A stretch of 64,000 nucleotides of DNA from Muribaculum sp. (GCA_009775095.1 VSOZ01000002.1:124001-188000), one strand, 5' to 3'. Positions 26,592 through 35,099 are shown, counted from the first letter of the stretch. Numbers and translations: made by a program. The notes: generated by a model from the sequence alone, not told the origin.

Positions 26592-27851
26592 TCAACAACG
26601 TCCTATGAGGCTCTCATAAACCCGTATGTAGCGGGCCGCCGCTACCGGCTCGGAATACTGTGCCACGGCCTCGGAGCGCGCGTTGCGGCACAATTCGTCA
26701 TAGTCACTCTCGTACAGAGTGGTGTATATGCCCTCGGCAAGGTCCTCCGCCGATTTGTAACGGGCCACATAGCCGTTGACACGATGGGCTATCATCTGGG
26801 GTATTCCTCCGGTATCAAATCCGACACAGGGAGTGCCGCACGACATTGCCTCGACAATCGTATTTGGCAGATTGTCCTGAAGCGACGGCGTCACATACAG
26901 GTCGGCGGCATTATATATATCGACAAGCTCACGCTCATCACTGACGTAATCAAGACAGTATATAGGAAACGGAAAACTCTCCGTATACTCGGCCGAAGCC
27001 GCACCAAGCACCACAACACCGAGTCGGTCAAGCAGCGCCGGATGCTTGTCGGCCAACAGCCGGCACGCCCCAATCAGATAGTCGATACCCTTGCGCTTGT
27101 CGGTAGTCTTCATCGAACCGAAAAGCAGCAGCTGCCGGTCAGCGGGCAGATTAAGGCGCAGCCGCGCTTCTGCCTTGTCATGCAGACTGAAAAGCTCCGT
27201 GTCTATGGCATTGGGTATATCGGTAACATGGTGTCGGTAAGTGAGCCTCGCATCCTCGGCAAGCTGAGCCAGCCAACGGCTGCATGCCACAAACGCTATA
27301 TTGGCGCCCGCGTAAATCGACATCTTGCGGTCAAACGTCTTTCTTGACAGATCATACTCTCCCGGATGACTCAGCAGCGGACATTCACCGCACTGTGCCA
27401 TATATCGGTCGCACCCGTCGGAGTAATGGCATATGCCCGTAAAGGGCCACATGTCGTGCATGGTCCACACCACCGGCTTTCCGGAGGCAAAGATGGCCCG
27501 CAGCCCTTCAAGCGACAACATACCTTGATTCACCCAATGCAGATGTATGACATCGGCCTCCTTAAAGACCTGAAGTTTTGTTATATCGGTTCCTGATGAC
27601 GCTATATCGACGCTGAAAAGATTGCCACGGTTGAAACCGTTGGCTGTCCATATGCGCAGACGCTCCTCAAGAAAGTGCCATTTGCGCTTCATGTCGGCAG
27701 GCAGCGCCACTACCCTTTCATCGTCGGTGGCGCGGTCACGCACAAGCATCTTTGCCTCAACACCGTTACGGCAAAGAGCCTTCATAAGCCTGTTGGCGGC
27801 TATCGCCGCCCCGCCCTTACGCTCGGCGGTATTAACAATCAGCACCTTCAT
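26592..27851 (-). CDS. Glycosyltransferase family 4
   Basis: 419 residues starting MKVLIVNTAERKGGAA; an ATG nine codons upstream would overlap the promoter -7 box and is rejected. GT-B fold: N-terminal acceptor domain with VIHLHWVNQG and WTMHDMWPFTG, a cysteine-rich loop (CDRYMAQCGECPLL), and the C-terminal donor domain with 'TPSLQDNLPNTIVEAMSCGTPCVGFDTGG', the E-x7-E signature of retaining GT4 enzymes. Probably transfers a sugar during capsule, O-antigen or glycoprotein synthesis. Donor and acceptor unknown. Confidence 0.9.
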   Translation of the reverse strand: MKVLIVNTAERKGGAAIAANRLMKALCRNGVEAKMLVRDRATDDERVVALPADMKRKWHFLEERLRIWTANGFNRGNLFSVDIASSGTDITKLQVFKEADVIHLHWVNQGMLSLEGLRAIFASGKPVVWTMHDMWPFTGICHYSDGCDRYMAQCGECPLLSHPGEYDLSRKTFDRKMSIYAGANIAFVACSRWLAQLAEDARLTYRHHVTDIPNAIDTELFSLHDKAEARLRLNLPADRQLLLFGSMKTTDKRKGIDYLIGACRLLADKHPALLDRLGVVVLGAASAEYTESFPFPIYCLDYVSDERELVDIYNAADLYVTPSLQDNLPNTIVEAMSCGTPCVGFDTGGIPQMIAHRVNGYVARYKSAEDLAEGIYTTLYESDYDELCRNARSEAVAQYSEPVAAARYIRVYESLIGRC

Positions 27852-27875
27852 ATCATCAAAAACTATATACGTATG

Positions 27876-27883
27876 CAAATATA
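27876..27883 (-). promoter_or_regulatory. -7 box of the GT4 gene
   Basis: TATATTTG on the minus strand, 25 bp before the start at 27851; it decides against the upstream ATG at 27878. Confidence 0.6.
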
Positions 27884-27977
27884 CGGATAAGAGAGAGCAA
27901 ATCGATGTCTTCCCAATTACGCCTATTGTTAAATATCACCAATAAATGTTAATAAATTGGGGGGGTAATTTTTGTTA

Positions 27978-27985
27978 TAAATTTG
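27978..27985 (+). promoter_or_regulatory. -7 box of the lipocalin-like lipoprotein gene
   Basis: TAAATTTG with a TTG about 18 bp upstream (before a run of G), 31 bp ahead of the start codon. Confidence 0.65.
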
Positions 27986-28016
27986 CAAGAGTAATCATTA
28001 TTAACAATAAACAACT

Positions 28017-28478
28017 ATGAAATTTTTAAACAGGTTTTTATTTTTAAGTGTACTTGCTATGTCGCTTACCCTTGTATCTTGTTCTGACGATGACAAAGGC
28101 CCGGGCTCAACCGAAGACCTTGTAGGCTTATGGGAAGTAGTTGAAGGTATCGAGTGGGAAAAAGAAGACGGAGAAATCATCTATGAAGACGATGACTATA
28201 ACGGCAACCTACGCTATGAGTTTAATGACGACGGTACATATAATCGTTACTACAAATCGGGTAGCAATTGGTATAAAGACGAATCCGGCACATACAACTA
28301 CAAAAAAGGCACTATAACCATATTTGACGAAGATGAAGATGAGTCTTATTACGCTTCCGTGAAAACATTGACCGCCACTACGCTTGAAATTGAGGCCAGC
28401 GGGAGCTATAATGAAGACGGTAGCCACTATGAAGCCTATGCATGGTATAAATACAAAAGAATAAGCTCCGCAAATTAA
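28017..28478 (+). CDS. Lipocalin-like-domain lipoprotein
   Basis: 153 residues. Lipobox LVSCSDDDKG (Cys22) followed by acidic residues, the surface-export signal of Bacteroidetes. The mature part begins with the lipocalin-type 'LVGLWEVVEG' strand and continues as acidic, Tyr/Asp-rich beta strands (GTYNRYYKSG, SGTYNYKKGTITI) ending in YAWYKYKR. Similar small proteins are common surface or periplasmic lipoproteins of unknown ligand. Own promoter; followed 74 bp later by an outer-membrane barrel gene. Confidence 0.75.
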   Translation: MKFLNRFLFLSVLAMSLTLVSCSDDDKGPGSTEDLVGLWEVVEGIEWEKEDGEIIYEDDDYNGNLRYEFNDDGTYNRYYKSGSNWYKDESGTYNYKKGTITIFDEDEDESYYASVKTLTATTLEIEASGSYNEDGSHYEAYAWYKYKRISSAN

Positions 28479-28552
28479 ATACATAACATAGTTTTGGCTA
28501 TCGATTTCAACCAATCGATAAATTTCAATTAACCAATCAAAAATTCATGATT

Positions 28553-29107
28553 ATGAAAAAGTTATTTCTTGCCGTTTTTGCAGCCGTATGCGCTCTCGGA
28601 GTGTCGGCTCAGACTTTGTGGGATGGTGAAGCTGCCGAAAAGAAGTTTACTCTCGGTGTCCGTGCCGGTCTTAACATTGCCAAAATGACCGATATGCCTT
28701 CAGGCGTGGACTCAAGGACCAGCTTCCATGCCGGACTTTCAGCCGACTGGAATATCATAAACAGTTTTTCGGTCAACTCAGGTATTCTTTACACAGGAAA
28801 AGGTGTTAAAGACGGCTCCGCCGACTTTATAGAGATACCGGTGTACGCATCCTATCGCCTTAACTTTGCCGAAGCATCACAACTTCAGGTAAACTTTGGT
28901 CCCTATCTGGATTTCGGAATAGCCGGCGACGCATTTAAAGACGGAGCCGACGGCAAGCGGTTCCAAATGGGTCTTGGAGTCGGAGCAGGCTACACCTTCC
29001 ACAAATTCCTCGTTGGCATCCAGTATCAATTCGGCCTTACAAAGGCCTTTGACAACGTTGATCCCAAATACAACAACCTTGCCATATCACTCGGATACAA
29101 TTTCTAA
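28553..29107 (+). CDS. Small outer-membrane beta-barrel protein (PorT/OmpX-like)
   Basis: 184 residues. Signal peptide MKKLFLAVFAAVCALGVSAQ; mature protein has alternating strands (KFTLGVRAGLNIAKM, FSVNSGILYTGKG, 'FIEIPVYASYRLNF', LQVNFGPYLDFGI) and ends LAISLGYNF with a C-terminal Phe for BAM recognition. Fits the OMP_b-brl_2 (PorT) family of eight-stranded barrels. Function unknown. A strong terminator follows. Confidence 0.85.
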   Translation: MKKLFLAVFAAVCALGVSAQTLWDGEAAEKKFTLGVRAGLNIAKMTDMPSGVDSRTSFHAGLSADWNIINSFSVNSGILYTGKGVKDGSADFIEIPVYASYRLNFAEASQLQVNFGPYLDFGIAGDAFKDGADGKRFQMGLGVGAGYTFHKFLVGIQYQFGLTKAFDNVDPKYNNLAISLGYNF

Positions 29108-29128
29108 ATAACGTAAGCAATCCTGCTT

Positions 29129-29156
29129 GAGTCTGCGGCTCGCGAGCCGCAGACTC
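29129..29156 (+). terminator. Intrinsic terminator of the barrel gene
   Basis: A perfect 14-bp palindrome (arms GAGTCTGCGGCTCG and CGAGCCGCAGACTC) followed by TTTTTT. Confidence 0.93.
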
Positions 29157-29229
29157 TTTTTTATCCCTATACCGGACATATAAAAGGTAACTGTGGGAAT
29201 GACATAATAAATCATTCTTTACCGATGGC

Positions 29230-29442
29230 CCGGTGGAGTCGTTGCGCTCCGCCACCGGCTATTTGTTGGATGTGTCCGGAGGACACTTTCGGAGCTCTTC
29301 GCTTCCGGATATGCGGCATATCCCACGGCGCGATGCCTTGCCGTCACGGATACGCGGCCCATTCCCTGAAATGCATTGACATGGCGAGTCCGAAGGACTC
29401 TTCCGTCAATTAGCCGGTGGCGGAGCGCAGCGACTCCACCGG
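29230..29442. repeat. 213-bp highly folded element with 32-bp inverted terminal arms
   Basis: Left arm 29230-29261 and right arm 29411-29442 are reverse complements except one position, which would be a G-U wobble in plus-strand RNA. Each arm is also palindromic on its own (CCGGTGG...CCACCGG). Inside lie further hairpins: TGTCC/GGACA near 29273, GGATATG/CATATCC near 29306-29322, and GAGTCC/GGACTC nested in TTGAC/GTCAA near 29377-29409. No credible ORF was found. It could be a REPIN/MITE-like mobile repeat or a structured RNA. Confidence 0.65.
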
Positions 29443-29487
29443 TAAAGGGTAAGATAAGAAAAGGTTTCTGTAAGAAACTTCAAAATG

Positions 29488-29522
29488 AGGCTGCGCCGTA
29501 AACCTGAATTACGACACAGCCT
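29488..29522 (-). terminator. Hairpin downstream of the RNase H operon
   Basis: Arms AGGCTGCGCCGTAA (29488-29501) and TTACGACACAGCCT (29509-29522); the two mismatches become G-U pairs only in minus-strand RNA, which points to use by the minus-strand operon ending at 29615. The following T content is weak. Confidence 0.5.
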
Positions 29523-29614
29523 TGATTTCGTCCTATATGACCACCCGGACATGAGGACGCCGTGGTACTGGCTTCCCTACCCTTCGACCGGGTGAACAGC
29601 AATCGGGGCGGAGG

Positions 29615-30253
29615 TTATTTGCGGCCGAAGTCGGCGGGGATTTCGCCCCATGTTTCGGTGCGCCACTTTATGACGGAATTAGTGTAGGTGTTGGCGGCGA
29701 GCCATGACTCGGCACGACGCACGAGCGACAACAGTTTATGTGTCTTCGTGTTGTCGGCAAGAGTAGTTTTGGCTTTGCGGTTGCGTACCCAAGCCTGAGC
29801 CGTCACGCTGTCGCTGTAGATAGGGAAATTCCATCCGCGCTGCTTGCACAAGGCGAGCGCATGAACAAGCGCGAGAAACTCACCGATATTGTTGGTGCCG
29901 TTTTCGACCGGGCCGAAACGGAAAATCTCCTCACCCGTAGCCACCCACACACCACGGTACTCCATGCGGCCGGGATTGCCCGCACAGGCAGCGTCGACCG
30001 CTATCGCGTCAAGTCTTATTTCAGGAAACGAATCATAGTTTACCTGCGGAGCCTGATGCGAAGCGATGGCCCGCAACGCATACATCTCACTGTCCGCGTC
30101 GCCGCGAAACGCCGCCGTAGCGTCGGTCTGCGAACGAAAAGCCTTGTATCGCGCGCCGGGAAAATTACGCACCTGCTCCTCACATTCCTCCCAAGAATCA
30201 TAGATGCCGGGAGCGCGTCCCACCCAGACGACATAAAATTTACGAGTCTCCAT
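29615..30253 (-). CDS. rnhA: Ribonuclease H with N-terminal viroplasmin-type domain
   Basis: 212 residues. Residues 1-55 form the Cauli_VI/viroplasmin RNA-DNA hybrid-binding domain (YVVWVGRAPGIYDSWEECEEQV). The RNase HI domain (about 80-212) has the acidic catalytic set: AIAVDAACAGNPG (first Asp), NNIGEFLALVHAL (Glu), 'IYSDSVTAQAWV' (Asp) and a later Asp near DNTKTHKL. Removes RNA from RNA-DNA hybrids in the cytoplasm. Last gene of the NUDIX-aroK-alanine dehydrogenase-like-rnhA minus-strand series; only 3 bp separate it from the gene before. Confidence 0.92.
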   Translation of the reverse strand: METRKFYVVWVGRAPGIYDSWEECEEQVRNFPGARYKAFRSQTDATAAFRGDADSEMYALRAIASHQAPQVNYDSFPEIRLDAIAVDAACAGNPGRMEYRGVWVATGEEIFRFGPVENGTNNIGEFLALVHALALCKQRGWNFPIYSDSVTAQAWVRNRKAKTTLADNTKTHKLLSLVRRAESWLAANTYTNSVIKWRTETWGEIPADFGRK

Positions 30254-30256
30254 AAC

Positions 30257-31429
30257 TTACGAGCAATTTAAAAGCAGCGACACATCCATGGCCCTGACGC
30301 CCGCTATGCGTGCTATGCGCCGGTTGACAGCCTTGCCGAGAAACGTATAGACGGCACACTGCAGACCGGGACGCATCTTGACCGTATTGTTAACTCCCTC
30401 ACAAGATAATATGTCGCGCATGAGCGACAGGAATGTGTTGCTGAGAGCCATAGCTGAAGTACGCGGCACGGCATTGCCTATGCCCGTATAGCATACACGC
30501 CGACCGGTACCGTTGTCGACCGGCGACGACGCCACGTCAACTTCAGGCAACGAGGGAAACATCGGCGCGCGGTCATGGTTAAGATCCATGATGACAACAC
30601 CCTTTTTCATAATTTCAACCATGTCGGAGTCAATCCTGTAGCGCGGCGACACTTCGGTAGCTATCACCACATCGGCACTGCGAAGAGCATTGGCCACGAC
30701 ATGAGGATGAAGAGCAGACGTTATTATGCCCGGAACAGAGCGCGAGGCCTCCCGCAGACGGTAGACATCGTTATCAAACATACGCACCATGGCACCTGCG
30801 CCGAGAGCCGATGACGCAGCCGCACACGCAGCTATGCCCGACCCGATGACCGTGACCTCGCAGGGCACTATACCGGCTACGCCGCCGAGCAGTATGCCCT
30901 TGCCGTGGAGCGGGTCGGCAAGCAACGACGCACTGAGCGCAACGGCCGCACGTCCGTCTATCTCCGACAGTATGTCATAAAACGGAGTGTTGCCCCGCCG
31001 GTCGGTTATCAAGTCGATAGCTACAGCTATTATATGGCGGTCGAGGAGCTGCTTGACCGACTGCGGCGATTGTCGGTTCTCGTTGAGCAACGACAACAGC
31101 ATGGAGCCGCGCCTCATTTTACGTATATCGGAGTCGCTTAACGGAGCCAGATCAATGACTATGTCAGATGACAGAGCATCTTCGCGGCTGCATATCTCGG
31201 CACCGGCCTTCAGATAGGCCGCGTCGCTGTAGTGTATGACCCGCGCGGCACCCTCCTGTATTTTGACGGCATAACCCGCATCGGTAAGCACAGCCACCGC
31301 TTCGGGAGTCAGCGGAAAACGCCGCTCTCCCGCCTCGCAACACGAAGGAAGTCCTATAGTAAGCCTGCGGGGCTTTGTCATCACGGCCGCTTCCTGCGGC
31401 TGAGGAGTATAAGAGGTGTCAGACAACAT
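30257..31429 (-). CDS. Divergent alanine dehydrogenase/transhydrogenase-family protein
   Basis: 390 residues (374 if the ATG at 31381 is used, which better matches the family N-terminus GxP..E..RxxLTP). Overall fold is clear: GERRFPLTPEAV, a NAD-binding domain with 'VTVIGSGIAACAAASSALGAGAMVRMFD', VIMDLNHDRAP, and 'YTGIGNAVPRTSAMALSN'. However, the lysine of the VKVKEP motif reads IDLAP here and the histidine of YLHLA reads LLNEN, so two catalytic residues of alanine dehydrogenase are absent. The first Arg and the late Asp are kept. It may bind a different substrate. Lies between aroK (6 bp) and rnhA (3 bp). Confidence 0.78.
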   Translation of the reverse strand: MLSDTSYTPQPQEAAVMTKPRRLTIGLPSCCEAGERRFPLTPEAVAVLTDAGYAVKIQEGAARVIHYSDAAYLKAGAEICSREDALSSDIVIDLAPLSDSDIRKMRRGSMLLSLLNENRQSPQSVKQLLDRHIIAVAIDLITDRRGNTPFYDILSEIDGRAAVALSASLLADPLHGKGILLGGVAGIVPCEVTVIGSGIAACAAASSALGAGAMVRMFDNDVYRLREASRSVPGIITSALHPHVVANALRSADVVIATEVSPRYRIDSDMVEIMKKGVVIMDLNHDRAPMFPSLPEVDVASSPVDNGTGRRVCYTGIGNAVPRTSAMALSNTFLSLMRDILSCEGVNNTVKMRPGLQCAVYTFLGKAVNRRIARIAGVRAMDVSLLLNCS

Positions 31430-31435
31430 AGTCGG

Positions 31436-31963
31436 TCATATATTTAATTCTTTAATAAATCGGCGGGCGGTGTCGAGTTTTTCCGACTCCGACTCCATGA
31501 GGTCAGACTTAAAAGCGATGGCCGCCTTCGAATAATGAGGCATGCGCCCGTCAAGAGCCTTGACGATAAACTCGCGGAGCTCATCGTCGGTTTTGTCGGC
31601 TATCAGCGGGCGTTTGTGGCGACCGCGTTTAAGCCGGGTGAAAAGTTTGTCGACCGACGTGTCGAGAAACACCGTCGCGCCGTGAGCGTTCATCCACTCC
31701 ATATTGTCAAAAAAACAGGGAGTGCCGCCTCCGCAAGCCACGATAACATCCTCAAACTCGCCCACTTCGTGAAGCATAGCCCGCTCTATTTCACGAAATC
31801 CCGACTCGCCGCGCTCGGCAAAAAGCTGCGACACCGAAGCATGATAACGCCCCTCTATATAATTATCAAGATCAATGAAGTCGATGCCGGTCTGTGAAGA
31901 CACCATACGTCCCAGCGTCGACTTACCGCACCCCATATAGCCTATCAGAAATATCGGTCGCAT
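31436..31963 (-). CDS. aroK: Shikimate kinase
   Basis: 175 residues. Walker A GYMGCGKSTLGR (about 8-19), 'FIDLDNYIEGRY' for shikimate binding, GESGFREIE with the conserved Arg, 'IVACGGGTPCF' with the GGG shikimate loop, and the lid RPLIADK. Phosphorylates shikimate in aromatic amino acid synthesis. Usual length. In a minus-strand series with the NUDIX, dehydrogenase-like and RNase H genes. Confidence 0.95.
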   Translation of the reverse strand: MRPIFLIGYMGCGKSTLGRMVSSQTGIDFIDLDNYIEGRYHASVSQLFAERGESGFREIERAMLHEVGEFEDVIVACGGGTPCFFDNMEWMNAHGATVFLDTSVDKLFTRLKRGRHKRPLIADKTDDELREFIVKALDGRMPHYSKAAIAFKSDLMESESEKLDTARRFIKELNI

Positions 31964-31999
31964 AATTACTAGTATAAATACAACAATCGGTACATAAAG

Positions 32000-32554
32000 C
32001 TACAACCCATGCTTCTCCTTCATAAACCACCGCCACAGCGGGGCCGCCATAAGGGCCTGTATAATCTCGTTGCGACACAGTATGCCATACACTTCATCGC
32101 GCGAAAACAGATGTACCGTGACACGCTCCGTGCGATCCAGATGCTGCTCGGCCACATGCGTTACTCCCTCCGCCACAAAACAGTGGCAGAGATTGGTCGA
32201 GGTCGACGGATTGGGTGCAAGCACCATAGCTTCGGTCCATACACCTCCGGCATAACCGGTCTCTTCAAGAAGTTCACGACGCGCGGCATCGAGCGGCGCC
32301 TCACCATCCTCCACCACTCCGGCACACAACTCGAAATCGGTGCGCTGCAGTCCGTGACGATACTGACGCACCATCACCATCTCGTCGCGGTCGGTTATGG
32401 CTATTATATTGACCCAGTCGGGATATTCAAGCACATAATACTCATCGTTCACCACCCCGTCGGGAAGTTTTATACGGTCGCGCCGTGCCGTAAGCCACGG
32501 GCGCTTTATAAGGTACTCAGACGAGAGTATCTCGTATTTTGCATTTTTATCCAT
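32000..32554 (-). CDS. NUDIX hydrolase (ADP-ribose pyrophosphatase type)
   Basis: 184 residues from MDKNAKYEIL; an in-frame start 16 codons upstream overlaps the -7 box and is rejected. The NUDIX box reads GEAPLDAARRELLEETGYAGG (G-x5-E-x7-REUxEE pattern, about residues 84-106). N-terminal strands VNIIAITDRDEMVMVRQYRHG match the ADP-ribose pyrophosphatase subgroup. Cleaves nucleoside diphosphate derivatives in the cytoplasm. Its promoter lies inside a dispersed repeat. Confidence 0.9.
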   Translation of the reverse strand: MDKNAKYEILSSEYLIKRPWLTARRDRIKLPDGVVNDEYYVLEYPDWVNIIAITDRDEMVMVRQYRHGLQRTDFELCAGVVEDGEAPLDAARRELLEETGYAGGVWTEAMVLAPNPSTSTNLCHCFVAEGVTHVAEQHLDRTERVTVHLFSRDEVYGILCRNEIIQALMAAPLWRWFMKEKHGL

Positions 32555-32577
32555 GTCGTAGAACTTGTTGAGTAATT

Positions 32578-32643
32578 GCAAAGATACGAATAAGCCGAAC
32601 ACAAAACCAAACTTGTTTGAGTTTTGTTGAAGCGGGAGTATCT
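32578..32643 (-). repeat. Dispersed repeat carrying a promoter and a hairpin, copy 1
   Basis: About 66 bp nearly identical to 60812-60876. It contains CAAAGATA (32579-32586; TATCTTTG on the minus strand, a -7 box) and an 11-bp hairpin with one bulge (CAAAACCAAAC / GTTTGAGTTTTG, 32602-32626). The -7 box lies 25 bp before the NUDIX start, so this copy appears to serve as that gene's promoter. Confidence 0.7.
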
Positions 32644-33228
32644 GTTGCCATATGTTTTTTGACAGAATCGATTGTCGTATCAGAATTTATATTTAAATTT
32701 GTCGATGCAGACCGACTTGCAGAAGCCCCGGTCCGGGGTTAAGCGGAGAGGTATGTTGTGATACATATATAGAAAGCGTTTATCCGCGCTGATTCTTGAT
32801 TGTTGGAAATTCTCGCAAAATTTCACTCTCTGTCAAGGATTGAGCAACGGTAGATGCCCGTGGATATGTAATATATGCTTTCGGCACGATATTTCGGGAG
32901 AAATATTGTCTGAAAGTTCTGATTGCATATACAAGCGTGGGCTTCTGCGTTGCCGTCCAACAGAGAAAGGCAATGCGAGAAGCCTCCAACAGAAGGACGG
33001 TAACAGATACAGATTCCTACGCTTTTTTATGCAAAAAACAATGCCGACGAGAGGATGACCGAGGCACTGCGGCTATTGATGAAACTAACGAGAGTCTTGC
33101 GTTTATCCATTCAATCTTTGCGATTTGCGATTTTTTCAATTACCGAAAGAACCCATTTCTTCCGGAACTTTCGTCACATCCATGCATCAACATTAAAATC
33201 ACATAATACTAACCAATCAACACAACCA
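32644..33228. other. 585-bp intergenic stretch, nothing certain
   Basis: Between the repeat and the next secreted-protein gene. Short open frames exist on both strands but lack signal peptides, recognisable motifs or promoters in the right place; the longest in-frame extension of the next gene (from 33055) would bury its signal peptide. A GGTCCGGGG-type short palindrome (near 32730) and AT-rich DNA are all that is visible. It may be decayed coding sequence. Confidence 0.4.
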
Positions 33229-34155
33229 ATGAAAATCAAATTACTTGTACTGTTCATGGCTCTGACGGTCATGTCATGTCCGCTATTTTCTCAGGAAGTA
33301 TTTGTTCCCACTCCAAAGGGAGATATCACTCCGGTGTCCAAAGCCGTGATAACAGGTACCAAAACTTCCGGTAAAGCTCTGTTGGCGGCTTATGGTGCCA
33401 AACTCACCTCAAGTCTTGTCCTTGACGGCAAGCAGTCAGCCACTATCCTTCCAAAATCATCGGCAATCTTTTATGTGTTCAATCCGAGAAATTTTTCAGT
33501 GCAAGGCTGGAAGATAGTATCCTTGAAGTCAAAGAAGAAAAACCGAGAATTGCCCTACATGAAGACAAGCGCCTATTCGGGATCTAAGACCAATCTCGAC
33601 GATGTGCCGATAATGACCACCAAGATTACCGACGAAATCTATGAGATGAGGCCTATGGCTGACATCAAGGACGGCGATTATGCCATTATATATCTAGAGA
33701 ATGGTGTTCCCGCTTTAGTATATGATTTTCGAGTTGAAGGCAGCCTTCCGCCTTACCCACGTGTATCGGAGGATGTAATATTGGCTGAATTTAATCCGGG
33801 CGCCAATCCAGTATCCTACACGGACGAAAACAAATCAGAGCCCGACTCTCCCGCAACAATACTCAGGTGGTACTTTGATTCCGACCCACGCGGTGCACGT
33901 ATATTCTATCGCGTGATTTCCAACGTACCGAAACAAGTGAAGAACACCAACGAGTCATACATGACGACCACCCCTCTCGAAGAGACCAAGTCACTGAACA
34001 TACCGGGCCTGACATATCAGAACTCGGCCGACGTAGTAATCGAGATAAAGGTCACCAAGCGCGGTTATGAAGAGCAGATAAAGCGCTATAATGTCAGGCA
34101 GGCTCTCGATCAGCAGGAAATCAGTGGATTTTTTGAGCTTGTAGAAAAGAAGTGA
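33229..34155 (+). CDS. Secreted protein with C-terminal PEGA-like domain
   Basis: 308 residues; start placed at the ATG giving the signal peptide MKIKLLVLFMALTVMSCPLFSQ. Residues about 25-190 (VFVPTPKGDITPV onward, with 'IFYVFNPRNFSVQGWKIVSLKSKKK' and a GDYAIIYLENG strand) resemble uncharacterised Bacteroidales envelope proteins. The last about 90 residues (WYFDSDPRGARIFYRV to SGFFELVEKK) are nearly the same as the end of the next protein. The DPRGARIFYRV...GYE pattern recalls PEGA domains, which bind surface or wall components. Function unknown. 28 bp before its paralogue. Confidence 0.7.
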   Translation: MKIKLLVLFMALTVMSCPLFSQEVFVPTPKGDITPVSKAVITGTKTSGKALLAAYGAKLTSSLVLDGKQSATILPKSSAIFYVFNPRNFSVQGWKIVSLKSKKKNRELPYMKTSAYSGSKTNLDDVPIMTTKITDEIYEMRPMADIKDGDYAIIYLENGVPALVYDFRVEGSLPPYPRVSEDVILAEFNPGANPVSYTDENKSEPDSPATILRWYFDSDPRGARIFYRVISNVPKQVKNTNESYMTTTPLEETKSLNIPGLTYQNSADVVIEIKVTKRGYEEQIKRYNVRQALDQQEISGFFELVEKK

Positions 34156-34183
34156 TTTTATTCTTATCTAAAACCATATCATT

Positions 34184-34963
34184 ATGAAGATTACAAAGTT
34201 ATTCAAAGCATGGATGGCGGCATTCACGGTTGTGCTCGCCATGTCGCCCGACGCAAATGCTAAAGATTATGAGGCTACCGTTGTATCAGACCCCGAAGGA
34301 GCCACCGTATATATGAACGGTATGTTGGTGGCACATACCACTCCGGCCATAATAAACATAGACTCCAAACTCACAAACAAGAATATTATATTCCGTTTCG
34401 AAAAAGACGGTTATGAAAACAAGACCGTCATAATGTCGCTTGACAAGAAAGAAATGAAGAAAGGGCCTATAATATATGGCAAACTTGAAAAAGACCAGTT
34501 GGCGGCACAGAGAGCACAAGAAGCGATGCAACGGGCGCAGGAAGCGGCTGCCGAACGTGAGGCAAAGCGCAAAGTATACCGACAGGACCCGACAATACCC
34601 GCAGGTGAAGCCGATGCAAGAGTCAGTCGCGACGAACCCGGAAAGACGACAATGGAGCAATCAATTATCAGATGGTATTTCGACTCCGACCCGCGTGGTG
34701 CACGCATATTCTACCGCGTGATTTCCGCCAACCCTGCCGAGGTAAAGAACACCAATGAGGTATATCTAACCAATACTCCTTACGAAGAGACCAAAGGCTT
34801 CGGTATTCCGGGTCTGACCTATGAGAACTCGAGGAATGTAACAATCGAGATAAAGATATCCAAGAAAGGCTATGAAGACCAAATCAAGCGCTATAATGTT
34901 CGCCAAGCGCTTGACCAGCAAGAAATAAGTGGTTTCTTTGAACTGGTTGAAAAGGGAGAATAG
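34184..34963 (+). CDS. Secreted protein with two PEGA-like domains and a coiled coil
   Basis: 259 residues. Signal peptide to about residue 26 (SPDANAKD). First PEGA-like domain about 28-85 (VVSDPEGATVYMNGMLVAHTTP...KDGYE). A basic/glutamine-alanine coiled coil (about 103-130, AQRAQEAMQRAQEAAAEREAKRK). The second, about 165-259, is the domain shared with the preceding gene (WYFDSDPRGARIFYRV). PEGA domains are found in surface-associated proteins. Probably co-transcribed with the upstream paralogue; a terminator follows. Function unknown. Confidence 0.72.
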   Translation: MKITKLFKAWMAAFTVVLAMSPDANAKDYEATVVSDPEGATVYMNGMLVAHTTPAIINIDSKLTNKNIIFRFEKDGYENKTVIMSLDKKEMKKGPIIYGKLEKDQLAAQRAQEAMQRAQEAAAEREAKRKVYRQDPTIPAGEADARVSRDEPGKTTMEQSIIRWYFDSDPRGARIFYRVISANPAEVKNTNEVYLTNTPYEETKGFGIPGLTYENSRNVTIEIKISKKGYEDQIKRYNVRQALDQQEISGFFELVEKGE

Positions 34964-34998
34964 GCCGGGCCTAACCATCGTCGCCCGACATAGCTTGA

Positions 34999-35028
34999 CC
35001 GCCGCGCATGCCTCGCATGTCGCGGCGG
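34999..35028 (+). terminator. Terminator of the PEGA-like gene pair
   Basis: Arms CCGCCGCG and CGCGGCGG, loop carrying CATG repeats, followed by CTTTTCG. Confidence 0.75.
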
Positions 35029-35091
35029 CTTTTCGTCATGACAAAACTCGATTAAAAAGTATTATTTTGTTATTAAGTCCGCGATATTGAC

Positions 35092-35099
35092 TAAATTTG
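35092..35099 (+). promoter_or_regulatory. -7 box of the GH2 gene
   Basis: TAAATTTG, 36 bp before the chosen ATG at 35136. Confidence 0.6.

Noticed and set aside
33055..33228. 58-codon N-terminal extension of the secreted PEGA-like protein
   Set aside because: It would place the signal peptide in the middle of the protein; the ATG at 33229 gives a normal signal sequence.
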